The notes below the pieces were generated by a model. The model saw nothing but the letters and a program-made list of their open reading frames with translations, did not search any database and had not been told where the DNA came from. From NCBI RefSeq assembly GCF_947488715.1, contig NZ_CANLAG010000001.1, forward strand, positions 124,001 through 188,000: DNA of 64,000 nucleotides, read 5' to 3'. This DNA comes from an uncultured Tateyamaria sp. GTDB taxonomy: Bacteria > Pseudomonadota > Alphaproteobacteria > Rhodobacterales > Rhodobacteraceae. Positions 24,292 to 32,536 of the stretch are shown one piece after another (position 1 is the stretch's first letter; every line of letters begins with the position of its first letter). A program made the translations under genes and the position numbers.

Positions 24292-27200
24292 CCAAATATG
24301 ATGCCGAATGGGTCCGGGCCGAGGAAGCCAAGCGCACGTACATGGCCGAGAACGGTCTGTATTCCGAAGCGGAGGAGCATTCGTCCTGCGGTGTGGGGCT
24401 GGTTGTGTCTGTGGACGGATCCAAGAGCCGGGCGGTTGTGGAAAATGGGATCAAGGCGCTGAAGGCGATCTGGCACCGGGGTGCGGTGGATGCGGATGGC
24501 AAGACCGGTGACGGTGCGGGCATTCACGTGCAGATTCCGGTGGCGTTTTTCTATGATCAGATCGAGCGCACCGGCCACACGCCCAACCGCGATCAGATGA
24601 TTGCCGTGGGGCAGGTGTTCCTGCCGCGCACTGATTTTGGCGCGCAAGAGACGTGCCGGACCATCGTCGAGACCGAAGTTCTGCGGATGGGGTATTACAT
24701 CTATGGCTGGCGGCATGTGCCGGTCAGCATCGGCTGTCTGGGTGAAAAGGCGAACGCGACCCGGCCCGAGATTGAGCAGATTTTGATCAGCAATTCCAAG
24801 GGTGTGGACGAAGAGACCTTTGAGCGCGAGCTCTATGTGATCCGGCGTCGGATCGAGAAGGCGGCGGCAGCGGCACAGGTGCCTGAGCTGTATATTGCGT
24901 CCATGTCGTGCCGGTCGATCATCTACAAGGGCATGATGCTGGCGGAGCAGGTGGCGGAGTTTTACCCGGACCTGATGGACGAGCGGTTCGAGAGTGCATT
25001 CGCTATTTATCACCAGCGGTATTCGACCAACACCTTTCCGCAGTGGTGGCTGGCGCAGCCGTTCCGCATGTTGGCCCACAACGGTGAGATCAACACGCTG
25101 CGTGGCAATCTGAACTGGATGAAGAGCCACGAGATCCGCATGGCGTCGGGTGCGTTTGGCGACATGGCCGAGGACATCAAGCCGATCGTGGCGAATGGGT
25201 CGAGTGACAGCGCCGCTTTGGATGCGGTGTTCGAGGTGTTGGTGCGGGCCGGGCGCAATGCGCCGATGGCCAAGACGATGCTGGTGCCCGAATCGTGGTC
25301 CAAGCAGGCGGTGGAGCTGCCGCAGGCATGGCGCGACATGTATTCCTACTGCAACTCGGTGATGGAGCCGTGGGACGGCCCGGCGGCGTTGGCGATGACC
25401 GACGGGCGTTGGGTCTGTGCGGGGCTCGACCGCAACGGTTTGCGCCCCATGCGGTTTGTGGTGACCAAGGACGGGATGGTGATTGCGGGCTCCGAGACCG
25501 GGATGGTGCCGCTCGAAGAGGCCAACGTCGTCGAGAAGGGCGCGTTGGGTCCGGGGCAGATTCTGGCCGTGGATATGGCCGAGGGCAAGCTGTACCACGA
25601 CACCGAGATCAAGGATCAACTGGCCGCGTCGCAGCCCTTTGGCGAGTGGGTCGGCAAGATCAATGACCTCGATCCCGCGCTGTCGGGCGTGACCGAGCAG
25701 GCACTGTTCACCGGGGATGCGCTGCGGCGTCGTCAGATCGCGGCGGGTTACACCATCGAAGAGCTGGAGAACATCCTCGCCCCCATGGCGGAGGACGGCA
25801 AAGAGGCGCTGGCGTCGATGGGGGATGACACCCCCAGCGCGGTTCTGTCCAAGAAATACCGGCCTCTGTCGCATTTCTTCCGGCAGAATTTCAGCCAGGT
25901 CACCAACCCGCCCATCGACTCCTTGCGCGAGTTCCGGGTGATGAGCCTCAAGACGCGTTTCGGGAACCTCAAGAACGTGCTGGATGAAAGCAGCGCGCAG
26001 ACCGAGATCATCACGCTGGACAGCCCTTTTGTCGGCAACGCTCAGTGGAACGAGCTGGTCACCTATTTCAACGCGGACCTGGTCGAGATCGACTGTAGCT
26101 TTGCGTCCGGGCCGGGCGCGTTGAGCGCCGGTCTGGCCCGCATCCGTGCGGAGGCCGAAGACGCGGTGCGGTCGGGTGCCGGTCACATTGTGCTGACCGA
26201 TCAGCATTCGGACGCGGACAAGGTGGCGATGCCGATGATCCTGGCCACCAGCGCGGTGCACAGCCACCTGACGCGCAATGGGCTGCGGACCTTCTGTTCG
26301 CTTAACGTGCGGAGTGCGGAATGTATCGACCCGCATTACTTTGCCGTGCTGATCGGCTGTGGGGCCACGGTGGTCAACGCGTACCTCGCTGAGGATTCAC
26401 TGGCTGACCGGATCGACCGGGGCCTGATTGACGGGACGCTGACCGAGGCGGTTGCGCGCTATCGCAATGCCATCGACCAGGGTCTGCTCAAGATCATGGC
26501 CAAGATGGGGATCAGCGTTGTTTCGTCCTATCGCGGTGGTCTGAATTTCGAGGCCGTGGGTCTGAGCCGTGCGATGTGCGCCGAGTTCTTCCCCGGCATG
26601 ACCAGCCGCATCAGCGGCATTGGCGTCACGGGCATCCAGTCCAAGGCCGAAGAGGTGCACGCACAAGGCTGGACCGGCACCAACGTGCTGCCCATTGGCG
26701 GGTTCTACAAGTCGCGCAAAACCGGCGAGACGCACGCTTGGGAAGCGTCGTCGATGCACATGATGCAGATGGCGTGCAACCGCGCGTCCTATCAGATGTG
26801 GCAGCAGTATTCGGCCAAGATGCGGTCGCAGCCGCCGATCCACCTGCGTGATCTGATGGACATCAAGCCGCTGGGCAAGGCGATCCCGCTGGAAGAGGTG
26901 GAAAGCATCACCTCGATCCGCAAGCGATTCGTGACGCCGGGCATGAGCCTTGGCGCGCTGTCGCCTGAGGCGCATAAGACGCTGAACGTGGCGATGAACC
27001 GGATCGGGGCCAAGTCGGACAGTGGTGAGGGCGGCGAAGATCCCGCGCATTTCCACCCCGAGCCCAATGGCGACAACCCGTCGGCCAAGATCAAGCAGGT
27101 GGCTTCGGGCCGTTTCGGTGTGACCGCCGAATACCTGAACCAGTGCGAAGAGCTGGAGATCAAGGTAGCCCAAGGCGCCAAGCCCGGTGAAGGTGGGCAG

Positions 27201-28817
27201 TTGCCCGGCATGAAGGTCACGGACCTGATTGCGCGGCTGCGGCATTCGACCAAGGGCGTGACGCTGATCTCGCCCCCGCCGCACCACGATATCTACAGCA
27301 TCGAGGATCTGGCGCAGCTGATCTATGACCTGAAACAGATCAATCCACGCTGCAAGGTGACGGTGAAGCTGGTGGCCTCGTCCGGCGTTGGTACGATTGC
27401 TGCTGGTGTGGCCAAGGCCAAGGCGGATGTGATCCTGATCTCGGGCCACAATGGTGGCACCGGGGCCTCGCCTGCGACGTCGATCAAATATGCCGGTCTG
27501 CCGTGGGAAATGGGCCTGACCGAAGCGCATCAGGTGCTGAGCATGAACAACCTGCGTGAGCGGGTGACATTGCGCACCGATGGCGGCCTGCGCACGGGTC
27601 GGGATATTGTCATGGCGGCGATGCTGGGGGCCGAGGAATACGGCATCGGCACGGCGGCGCTGATCGCGATGGGCTGTATCATGGTGCGTCAGTGCCAGTC
27701 GAACACCTGCCCCGTGGGCGTGTGTACGCAGGATGAGGCGCTGCGCGACAAGTTCACCGGCAATGCAGACAAGGTTGTGAACCTGATCACCTTCTATGCG
27801 CAGGAAGTGCGCGAGTTGCTGGCCAGCATCGGTGCGCGCAGCATGGATGACGTGATTGGCCGTGCGGACCTGTTGGCACAGGTCAGCCGTGGGTCGGCGC
27901 ATCTGGATGATCTGGACCTGAACCCGATGCTGATCACTGTCGATGGGGCGGCGGACATCGTTTACAACCGCGACAAGGATCGCAACGCGGTGCCTGACAC
28001 GCTGGATGCACAGATTGTGCGGGATGCGGCGCGATTCCTTGAGGATGGCGAGAAGATGCAGCTTTCTTATGCGGTGCAGAACACGCATCGGACTGTGGGC
28101 ACACGGACGTCCAGCCATATCGTGCGCAAGTTCGGGATGCGCAACACGTTGCAGCCCGATCACCTGACGGTCAAATTGACCGGCTCTGCCGGGCAGTCGC
28201 TGGGGGCCTTTGCGGCGCCGGGGCTAAAGCTGGAAGTGTCGGGGGATGCCAACGACTACGTGGGCAAGGGGCTGTCGGGGGGCACCATTGTGGTGCGTCC
28301 GCCCATGGCCTCGCCCATTGTTGCGGCTGAGAACACCATCATTGGCAACACCGTGCTGTACGGTGCGACGGACGGCTATCTGTTTGCCGCCGGTCGCGCG
28401 GGCGAGCGGTTTGCCGTGCGCAACTCGGGTGCGTCGGTGGTGATTGAGGGCTGTGGGTCGAACGGTTGTGAGTACATGACCGGCGGTGTGGCCGTGATCC
28501 TGGGTGAGATTGGCGCAAACTTTGGTGCCGGTATGACCGGGGGTATGGCGTATCTCTATGATCCTGAGGGCAAGTGTCAGGAGCTGATGAACATGGAGAC
28601 GCTGGTGACCTGCCCTGTGACGGTGGATCACTGGATGGACGAGCTTGAGGGCTTGTTGGAGCGTCATCTCGAAGAGACGGGCAGTGCGAAGGCGGCGGAC
28701 ATCCTGCAACATTGGGACACCGAGCAGCGGCATTTCGTGCAGGTGTGTCCGATCGAGATGCTGGACAAGCTGGCGCATCCCATCCGTGTTGAGGCGGCGG
28801 CCGTTCCGGCGGAGTAA
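24288..28817 (+). CDS. gltB: Glutamate synthase (NADPH) large subunit
   Basis: The 1509-residue alpha subunit converts glutamine and 2-oxoglutarate to two glutamates. Cys34 in HSSCGVGLV is the N-terminal nucleophile of the class II amidotransferase domain and should be exposed by removal of a 33-residue propeptide. The FMN-binding synthase domain follows (about 800-1200), with SGHNGGTGASPATS for ammonia channelling and FMN contact. The [3Fe-4S] ligand set C-x5-C-x4-C in CIMVRQCQSNTC lies near residue 1130. The C-terminal GXGXG beta-helix repeats (about 1280-1430) are present. Length is typical. It is 1.4 kb downstream of gltD, with two unrelated small genes between. Confidence 0.97.
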   Translation: MTKYDAEWVRAEEAKRTYMAENGLYSEAEEHSSCGVGLVVSVDGSKSRAVVENGIKALKAIWHRGAVDADGKTGDGAGIHVQIPVAFFYDQIERTGHTPNRDQMIAVGQVFLPRTDFGAQETCRTIVETEVLRMGYYIYGWRHVPVSIGCLGEKANATRPEIEQILISNSKGVDEETFERELYVIRRRIEKAAAAAQVPELYIASMSCRSIIYKGMMLAEQVAEFYPDLMDERFESAFAIYHQRYSTNTFPQWWLAQPFRMLAHNGEINTLRGNLNWMKSHEIRMASGAFGDMAEDIKPIVANGSSDSAALDAVFEVLVRAGRNAPMAKTMLVPESWSKQAVELPQAWRDMYSYCNSVMEPWDGPAALAMTDGRWVCAGLDRNGLRPMRFVVTKDGMVIAGSETGMVPLEEANVVEKGALGPGQILAVDMAEGKLYHDTEIKDQLAASQPFGEWVGKINDLDPALSGVTEQALFTGDALRRRQIAAGYTIEELENILAPMAEDGKEALASMGDDTPSAVLSKKYRPLSHFFRQNFSQVTNPPIDSLREFRVMSLKTRFGNLKNVLDESSAQTEIITLDSPFVGNAQWNELVTYFNADLVEIDCSFASGPGALSAGLARIRAEAEDAVRSGAGHIVLTDQHSDADKVAMPMILATSAVHSHLTRNGLRTFCSLNVRSAECIDPHYFAVLIGCGATVVNAYLAEDSLADRIDRGLIDGTLTEAVARYRNAIDQGLLKIMAKMGISVVSSYRGGLNFEAVGLSRAMCAEFFPGMTSRISGIGVTGIQSKAEEVHAQGWTGTNVLPIGGFYKSRKTGETHAWEASSMHMMQMACNRASYQMWQQYSAKMRSQPPIHLRDLMDIKPLGKAIPLEEVESITSIRKRFVTPGMSLGALSPEAHKTLNVAMNRIGAKSDSGEGGEDPAHFHPEPNGDNPSAKIKQVASGRFGVTAEYLNQCEELEIKVAQGAKPGEGGQLPGMKVTDLIARLRHSTKGVTLISPPPHHDIYSIEDLAQLIYDLKQINPRCKVTVKLVASSGVGTIAAGVAKAKADVILISGHNGGTGASPATSIKYAGLPWEMGLTEAHQVLSMNNLRERVTLRTDGGLRTGRDIVMAAMLGAEEYGIGTAALIAMGCIMVRQCQSNTCPVGVCTQDEALRDKFTGNADKVVNLITFYAQEVRELLASIGARSMDDVIGRADLLAQVSRGSAHLDDLDLNPMLITVDGAADIVYNRDKDRNAVPDTLDAQIVRDAARFLEDGEKMQLSYAVQNTHRTVGTRTSSHIVRKFGMRNTLQPDHLTVKLTGSAGQSLGAFAAPGLKLEVSGDANDYVGKGLSGGTIVVRPPMASPIVAAENTIIGNTVLYGATDGYLFAAGRAGERFAVRNSGASVVIEGCGSNGCEYMTGGVAVILGEIGANFGAGMTGGMAYLYDPEGKCQELMNMETLVTCPVTVDHWMDELEGLLERHLEETGSAKAADILQHWDTEQRHFVQVCPIEMLDKLAHPIRVEAAAVPAE

Positions 28818-28834
28818 AGCGTAGGTGCATATGG

Positions 28835-28858
28835 CGGTGGTGGCGCGGGTCACCACCG
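28835..28858. terminator. Hairpin at the end of gltB
   Basis: An 8-bp perfect stem (28835-28842 with 28851-28858) and a GC-rich loop lie 17 bases after the gltB stop, followed by TTTGT. The convergent 78-residue gene ends eight bases beyond, so the hairpin can serve both directions. The weak T-run lowers certainty. Confidence 0.5.
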
Positions 28859-28865
28859 TTTGTCG

Positions 28866-29102
28866 TCAGTGGCCGTCGGTGCGTTCGACCATTTTGGACG
28901 CCTTGTCGCGGCTGCCTACGTGTGTGTTTTCCGCAAGTATGTCGGCGATGCGTGTGGGCATGGTGCCGAGTTTGTGCGCGATGACATGGTCGGCGTCACC
29001 GGACCATTTGAGCACCCAGACCAGTGCGGCGTCGGCGGCGTTCAGCACGCGGTGTTGTGGTGCGATTGTGGTGGCGTGGGTTGGTGTCAGTACGTCTATC
29101 AT
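28866..29102 (-). CDS. Small HTH-like hypothetical protein
   Basis: The 78-residue protein starts at ATG 29102 with GGAG directly upstream (tight spacing) and CGGAGA further up. Residues about 35-56 (ADHVIAHKLGTMPTRIADIL) read like a helix-turn-helix, and the ending HVGSRDKASKM is polar. It could be a small DNA-binding protein, but no family is recognised. It is convergent with gltB and shares its hairpin. The coding call rests on an HTH-like pattern and a plausible start, not on homology. Confidence 0.5.
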   Translation of the reverse strand: MIDVLTPTHATTIAPQHRVLNAADAALVWVLKWSGDADHVIAHKLGTMPTRIADILAENTHVGSRDKASKMVERTDGH

Positions 29103-29261
29103 CTCCGATCTCCGAAATGTGGTTAAGGCGGTGTGACCATACCAGAATCGGTTACCAGTCGTTAGGGATTAACGCTTTGTAATTTATTAGAGTTTTTTGC
29201 AGTCGTGCTGAACAGAGTGTTGCGGGCTGGTCAGGGGGCCTGTGTGGCATATGTCTGGGGC

Positions 29262-29912
29262 ATGAGGTTTGCGGTCGTTTTGGTGTGGGTGTTGTGCGGG
29301 TCTGCGTGGGCCGAGCCGTTGCGCGTGCTGGCCATCGGGGACAGCGTGTTGGCGTGGCACAAGTGGACGGGGCGAGACATTCCGTCGGTGATAGGTGACG
29401 TGCTGGGCGCACGTGTCGACAACGACGCTGTTGCGGGGGCGCGGTTTTCCAATGCGTCGGCGCTGGGGCGGGCTGTGGGGTTTGACGTGCGGGCGCAGTT
29501 TCGGCGTGGTCCGTGGGACATGGTGCTGGTCAACGGCGGTGCCAATGACATGCTGAACGATTGCGGCTGTGGCGCCTGTGATGGCGTTCTGGACGGGTTG
29601 CTGGCCGCGGATCTGACCGGAGAGGTGCCGCAGTTCGTGGCCGAGATCCGCGCGACGGGCGTGCAGGTTCTGTGGATGGGCTACTATGCCAGCGCGCGGT
29701 CCGGGCAGTTCGCAGGGTGCCGCCCCTATCTGGTGCAATACGACGCGCGGATGGCGCAATTGGCAGAGGCGACGCCGGGCATGACATTCATCGACAGCGA
29801 GGACGTGCTGGACCCGGACGACCGGGCGAACTTTGCCTTTGATGGCATCCACCCGTCGCCCCGTGGCGCGCGCAGGATTGGCACATATCTGGCCCAATCT
29901 GTCGCGCAGTAG
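29262..29912 (+). CDS. Secreted SGNH/GDSL-family hydrolase
   Basis: Start at ATG 29262 gives a signal peptide MRFAVVLVWVLCGSAWA followed directly by the SGNH core; the protein is 216 residues. Block I is AIGDSVLAW with the nucleophile Ser, block III is NGGAND with the oxyanion Asn, and block V is DGIHPSPRG with the catalytic Asp and His. Several cysteines (NDCGCGACDG) suggest disulfides. Members act as esterases, lipases or O-deacetylases in the periplasm, and the substrate is unknown. It is followed 36 bases later by mtgA, so a cell-envelope glycan target is plausible but unproven. Confidence 0.88.
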   Translation: MRFAVVLVWVLCGSAWAEPLRVLAIGDSVLAWHKWTGRDIPSVIGDVLGARVDNDAVAGARFSNASALGRAVGFDVRAQFRRGPWDMVLVNGGANDMLNDCGCGACDGVLDGLLAADLTGEVPQFVAEIRATGVQVLWMGYYASARSGQFAGCRPYLVQYDARMAQLAEATPGMTFIDSEDVLDPDDRANFAFDGIHPSPRGARRIGTYLAQSVAQ

Positions 29913-29948
29913 TTCACAGGCCAGACGCGTCCGCCTATAGCTGGGGCC

Positions 29949-30677
29949 ATGGCGAAACCACGCACCTCCAAATCCAGGAAAAAGGCCAAACCGACGCGCC
30001 GGTTTCGGCCGATGCGATGGCTGCTGCGGTGGGGGCTGCGCGTGGTCAGTGTCGTGTTTCTGATCGCGGTGGCGGTGACCTTGCTGTGGTCGGTGCTGAA
30101 CCCGCCCACGACCTTTTACATGATGCAGGAAAGCCGACGGCTGGGCGGCGTGGACCACGAGTGGGTCGACATGAACGAGATCGCACCGATCATGGCGCGT
30201 GCCGCCGTGGCAGCCGAGGATGCCAATTTCTGCCTGCATTGGGGTCTGGATGTGGTTGCGATCCGGCGCGCCATTGACGAAGGCAGCAACAGGGGCGCGT
30301 CCACCATCAGTCAGCAAGTGGTCAAGAACGTGTACCTCTGGCACGGGCGGTCCTGGGTGCGCAAAGTGATGGAGGCGGCGATGACGCCGCTGGTCGAGGC
30401 GATCTGGTCCAAGCGGCGTATCCTTGAGGTTTATCTGAACGTGGCCGAGTTCGACGAAGGCGTGTTCGGGATCGAGGCGGCGTCGCGGCACTATTTCGGC
30501 GTGGGCCCCGAAGCCCTGAGCAATGTGCAGGCGGCACGGCTGGCCGCGATCCTGCCCAATCCCAAGAACCGGAGCGCCAGCAACCCGTCGTCTTTTGTAC
30601 GCAAACGGGCCTCTCAGATCCTGAGCGGGGCGGCCACGATCCGCGCGGATGGGCGCGCGCGCTGTTTCCAGAGTTGA
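29949..30677 (+). CDS. mtgA: Monofunctional biosynthetic peptidoglycan transglycosylase
   Basis: The 242-residue protein is a GT51 glycosyltransferase anchored by one N-terminal transmembrane helix (about residues 30-50) after a Lys/Arg-rich cytoplasmic tail. The catalytic AAEDANFCLHWG segment (motif EDxxF, about 87-98), GASTISQQVVKN and RRILEVYLN with the second Glu are conserved, and there is no transpeptidase domain. It polymerises glycan strands from lipid II at the outer face of the inner membrane. It pairs functionally with uppP in this window, though the two are not adjacent. Confidence 0.95.
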   Translation: MAKPRTSKSRKKAKPTRRFRPMRWLLRWGLRVVSVVFLIAVAVTLLWSVLNPPTTFYMMQESRRLGGVDHEWVDMNEIAPIMARAAVAAEDANFCLHWGLDVVAIRRAIDEGSNRGASTISQQVVKNVYLWHGRSWVRKVMEAAMTPLVEAIWSKRRILEVYLNVAEFDEGVFGIEAASRHYFGVGPEALSNVQAARLAAILPNPKNRSASNPSSFVRKRASQILSGAATIRADGRARCFQS

Positions 30678-30733
30678 AAATCCCCGCCGGGGGGTGCATG
30701 GATGCCTGACCCCGCGATTGACCCGGAAGACCC

Positions 30734-31399
30734 ATGGCCCGTCTGTTTCACGTCCCGCTGTCCCCCTTTTGCCGCAAGGTGCGTCTGAGCCTTGCCGAAA
30801 AGAAGATCGAGGTGGAGCTGGTCGAAGAGCGGTATTGGGAGGGTGATCCCGATTTCCTGCGCCGCAACCCGGCGGCCAAGGTCCCCGTGCTGCGCCTCGA
30901 TGGAGTGATGATGAGCGAGAGCGCGGCCATCTGCGAATATATCGAGGAGACACGCCCCGATCCGTCACTGATGCCTGCGGATCCGGCGGCCAAGTTGGAG
31001 GTGCGGCGGTTGGTGGGCTGGTTTGACGACAAGTTCCACAACGAGGTGACGTCCAAGCTGCTTTATGAGCGGGTGAACAAGAAGGTGATGGGGCAAGGTT
31101 TCCCCGACAGCCGCAACGTCAAGGACGGGGCGAAGGCGATCAAGTATCACCTGGATTACATGACCTGGCTGCTGGATCACCGCCGCTGGTTGGCGGGGGA
31201 TGTGATGACGCTGGCCGATTTTGCGGCGGCGGCGCATCTGTCGGCGCTGGACTATATCTCGGACGTGGATTGGAACCGCAGCGAGGTGGTCAAGGACTGG
31301 TATGCCAAGATCAAGTCGCGCCCGGCCTTTCGCAGCATTCTGGCGGATCAGGTGCCCGGATTTCCGCCGCCCCGGCATTACAATGATCTCGATTTCTAG
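30734..31399 (+). CDS. Glutathione S-transferase family protein
   Basis: The 221-residue protein has an N-terminal thioredoxin-like GST domain with SPFCRKVRLSLAEKK at residues 9-23, the cis-Pro strand AKVPVLRLDG and the glutathione gamma-glutamyl contact ESAAICEYIEE. An all-helical C-terminal domain ends with FPPPRHYNDLDF. It is cytosolic and its substrate is unknown; Ser9 or Cys12 would be the candidate thiol-activating residue. The gene precedes queG, from which a GC-rich hairpin separates it. Confidence 0.9.
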   Translation: MARLFHVPLSPFCRKVRLSLAEKKIEVELVEERYWEGDPDFLRRNPAAKVPVLRLDGVMMSESAAICEYIEETRPDPSLMPADPAAKLEVRRLVGWFDDKFHNEVTSKLLYERVNKKVMGQGFPDSRNVKDGAKAIKYHLDYMTWLLDHRRWLAGDVMTLADFAAAAHLSALDYISDVDWNRSEVVKDWYAKIKSRPAFRSILADQVPGFPPPRHYNDLDF

Positions 31400-31412
31400 A
31401 TCTGCCGTCGGA

Positions 31413-31433
31413 CCGGGGGTTTGCCACCCCCGG
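31413..31433 (+). terminator. GC-rich hairpin between GST gene and queG
   Basis: An 8-bp perfect stem (31413-31420 with 31426-31433) around TTGCC lies 13 bases after the GST stop. It has no T-run, so it is either a weak terminator or an mRNA-stabilising hairpin. Confidence 0.4.
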
Positions 31434-31465
31434 ACCCCCGCGCATATTTTCGGAACAATGAAGCC

Positions 31466-32512
31466 ATGGGCGCGCTGAAAGAGCGGGTTGTGGCGCAGGC
31501 CCTCGGCGAGGGGTTTGTGGCCGCGCGCGTATGTCGGCCCGACGCGGTGCCGCAGGTGGCGGAACGGTTGGCCACGTTTGTTGCCGAAGGGCGGCATGGG
31601 CAGATGGGGTGGATGGAAGAGCGGATGCATTGGCGTGCTGATCCGTCCGTTTTGTGGCCCGAGGCGCGGTCGGTGATCATGTTGGCCGAAAGTTATGCGC
31701 CGGAGCATGATCCGCTGGCGGTGTTGGCGCGGCCCGATTTGGGGGCCGTGTCCGTCTATGCGCAGGGGCGGGATTACCATGACATCGTCAAGAAGCGGCT
31801 GAAGCGATTGGCGCGTTGGTTGATTGCGGAAGCGGGGGGCGAGGTGAAGGTGTTTGTGGACACGGCACCGGTGCCGGAGAAGGCGCTGGGACAGGCGGCG
31901 GGTCTGGGGTGGCAGGGCAAGCACACAAATCTGGTCAGTCGGGATTGGGGCAATTGGGCCTTTTTAGGGTCTGTTTTCACCACCTTGGAGCTGGCGCCCG
32001 ATGCGCCGGAGCGGGATCATTGCGGGTCGTGCCGGGCTTGTCTGGATGTGTGTCCGACGGAGGCGTTTCCGGCGCCGTATCAGTTGGATGCGCGGCGGTG
32101 CATTTCCTATCTGACAATTGAGCATAAGGGACCCGTGGATGAGGCGCTGCGCCCAGGCTTGGGCAACCGGATTTACGGTTGTGATGATTGTCTGGCGGCC
32201 TGTCCCTGGAACAAGTTTGCGGTGGCGGCGAGTGACATGCGGTATTTGGGGGCAGTGGGCGCGCCGCCCTTGGCCGCGTTGGCGGGGCTGGATGATGCGG
32301 CGTTTCGGGCGCGGTTTTCCGGCTCGCCCATCAAGCGGATCGGGCGGGACCGGTTTGTGCGCAATGTGCTTTATGCGGTTGGCAATTCGGGGGATGCGTC
32401 GCTGGTTGGGGTGGCGCAGGCCCTGGTGGATGACGCGGATGGTGCGGTTGCGGACGCGGCGCGCTGGGCGGTGGCGCAATTGGGCGCGACAGGTCGGAAA
32501 CAGGCGCAGTAG
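31466..32512 (+). CDS. queG: Epoxyqueuosine reductase
   Basis: Start at ATG 31466 gives a 348-residue protein, near the family length; the longer TTG frame at 31421 would begin inside the preceding hairpin. QueG performs the last step of queuosine synthesis, cobalamin-dependent reduction of epoxyqueuosine in tRNA. The cobalamin-binding N-terminal part contains [15 protein letters not shown], and two ferredoxin-like [4Fe-4S] sites are visible as [12 protein letters not shown] (about residues 189-200) and [11 protein letters not shown] (about 239-249). A HEAT-like C-terminus follows ([17 protein letters not shown]). Confidence 0.94.
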   Translation: MGALKERVVAQALGEGFVAARVCRPDAVPQVAERLATFVAEGRHGQMGWMEERMHWRADPSVLWPEARSVIMLAESYAPEHDPLAVLARPDLGAVSVYAQGRDYHDIVKKRLKRLARWLIAEAGGEVKVFVDTAPVPEKALGQAAGLGWQGKHTNLVSRDWGNWAFLGSVFTTLELAPDAPERDHCGSCRACLDVCPTEAFPAPYQLDARRCISYLTIEHKGPVDEALRPGLGNRIYGCDDCLAACPWNKFAVAASDMRYLGAVGAPPLAALAGLDDAAFRARFSGSPIKRIGRDRFVRNVLYAVGNSGDASLVGVAQALVDDADGAVADAARWAVAQLGATGRKQAQ

Positions 32513-32536
32513 GCCGGGTCAAAAGGGGAGTGCGGC

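Noticed and set aside
24258-26336. 692-residue antisense frame opposite gltB, and a similar 588-residue frame at 26397-28163
   Set aside because: His/Arg-rich translation is typical of the shadow of a high-GC gene; gltB is unambiguous on the other strand.
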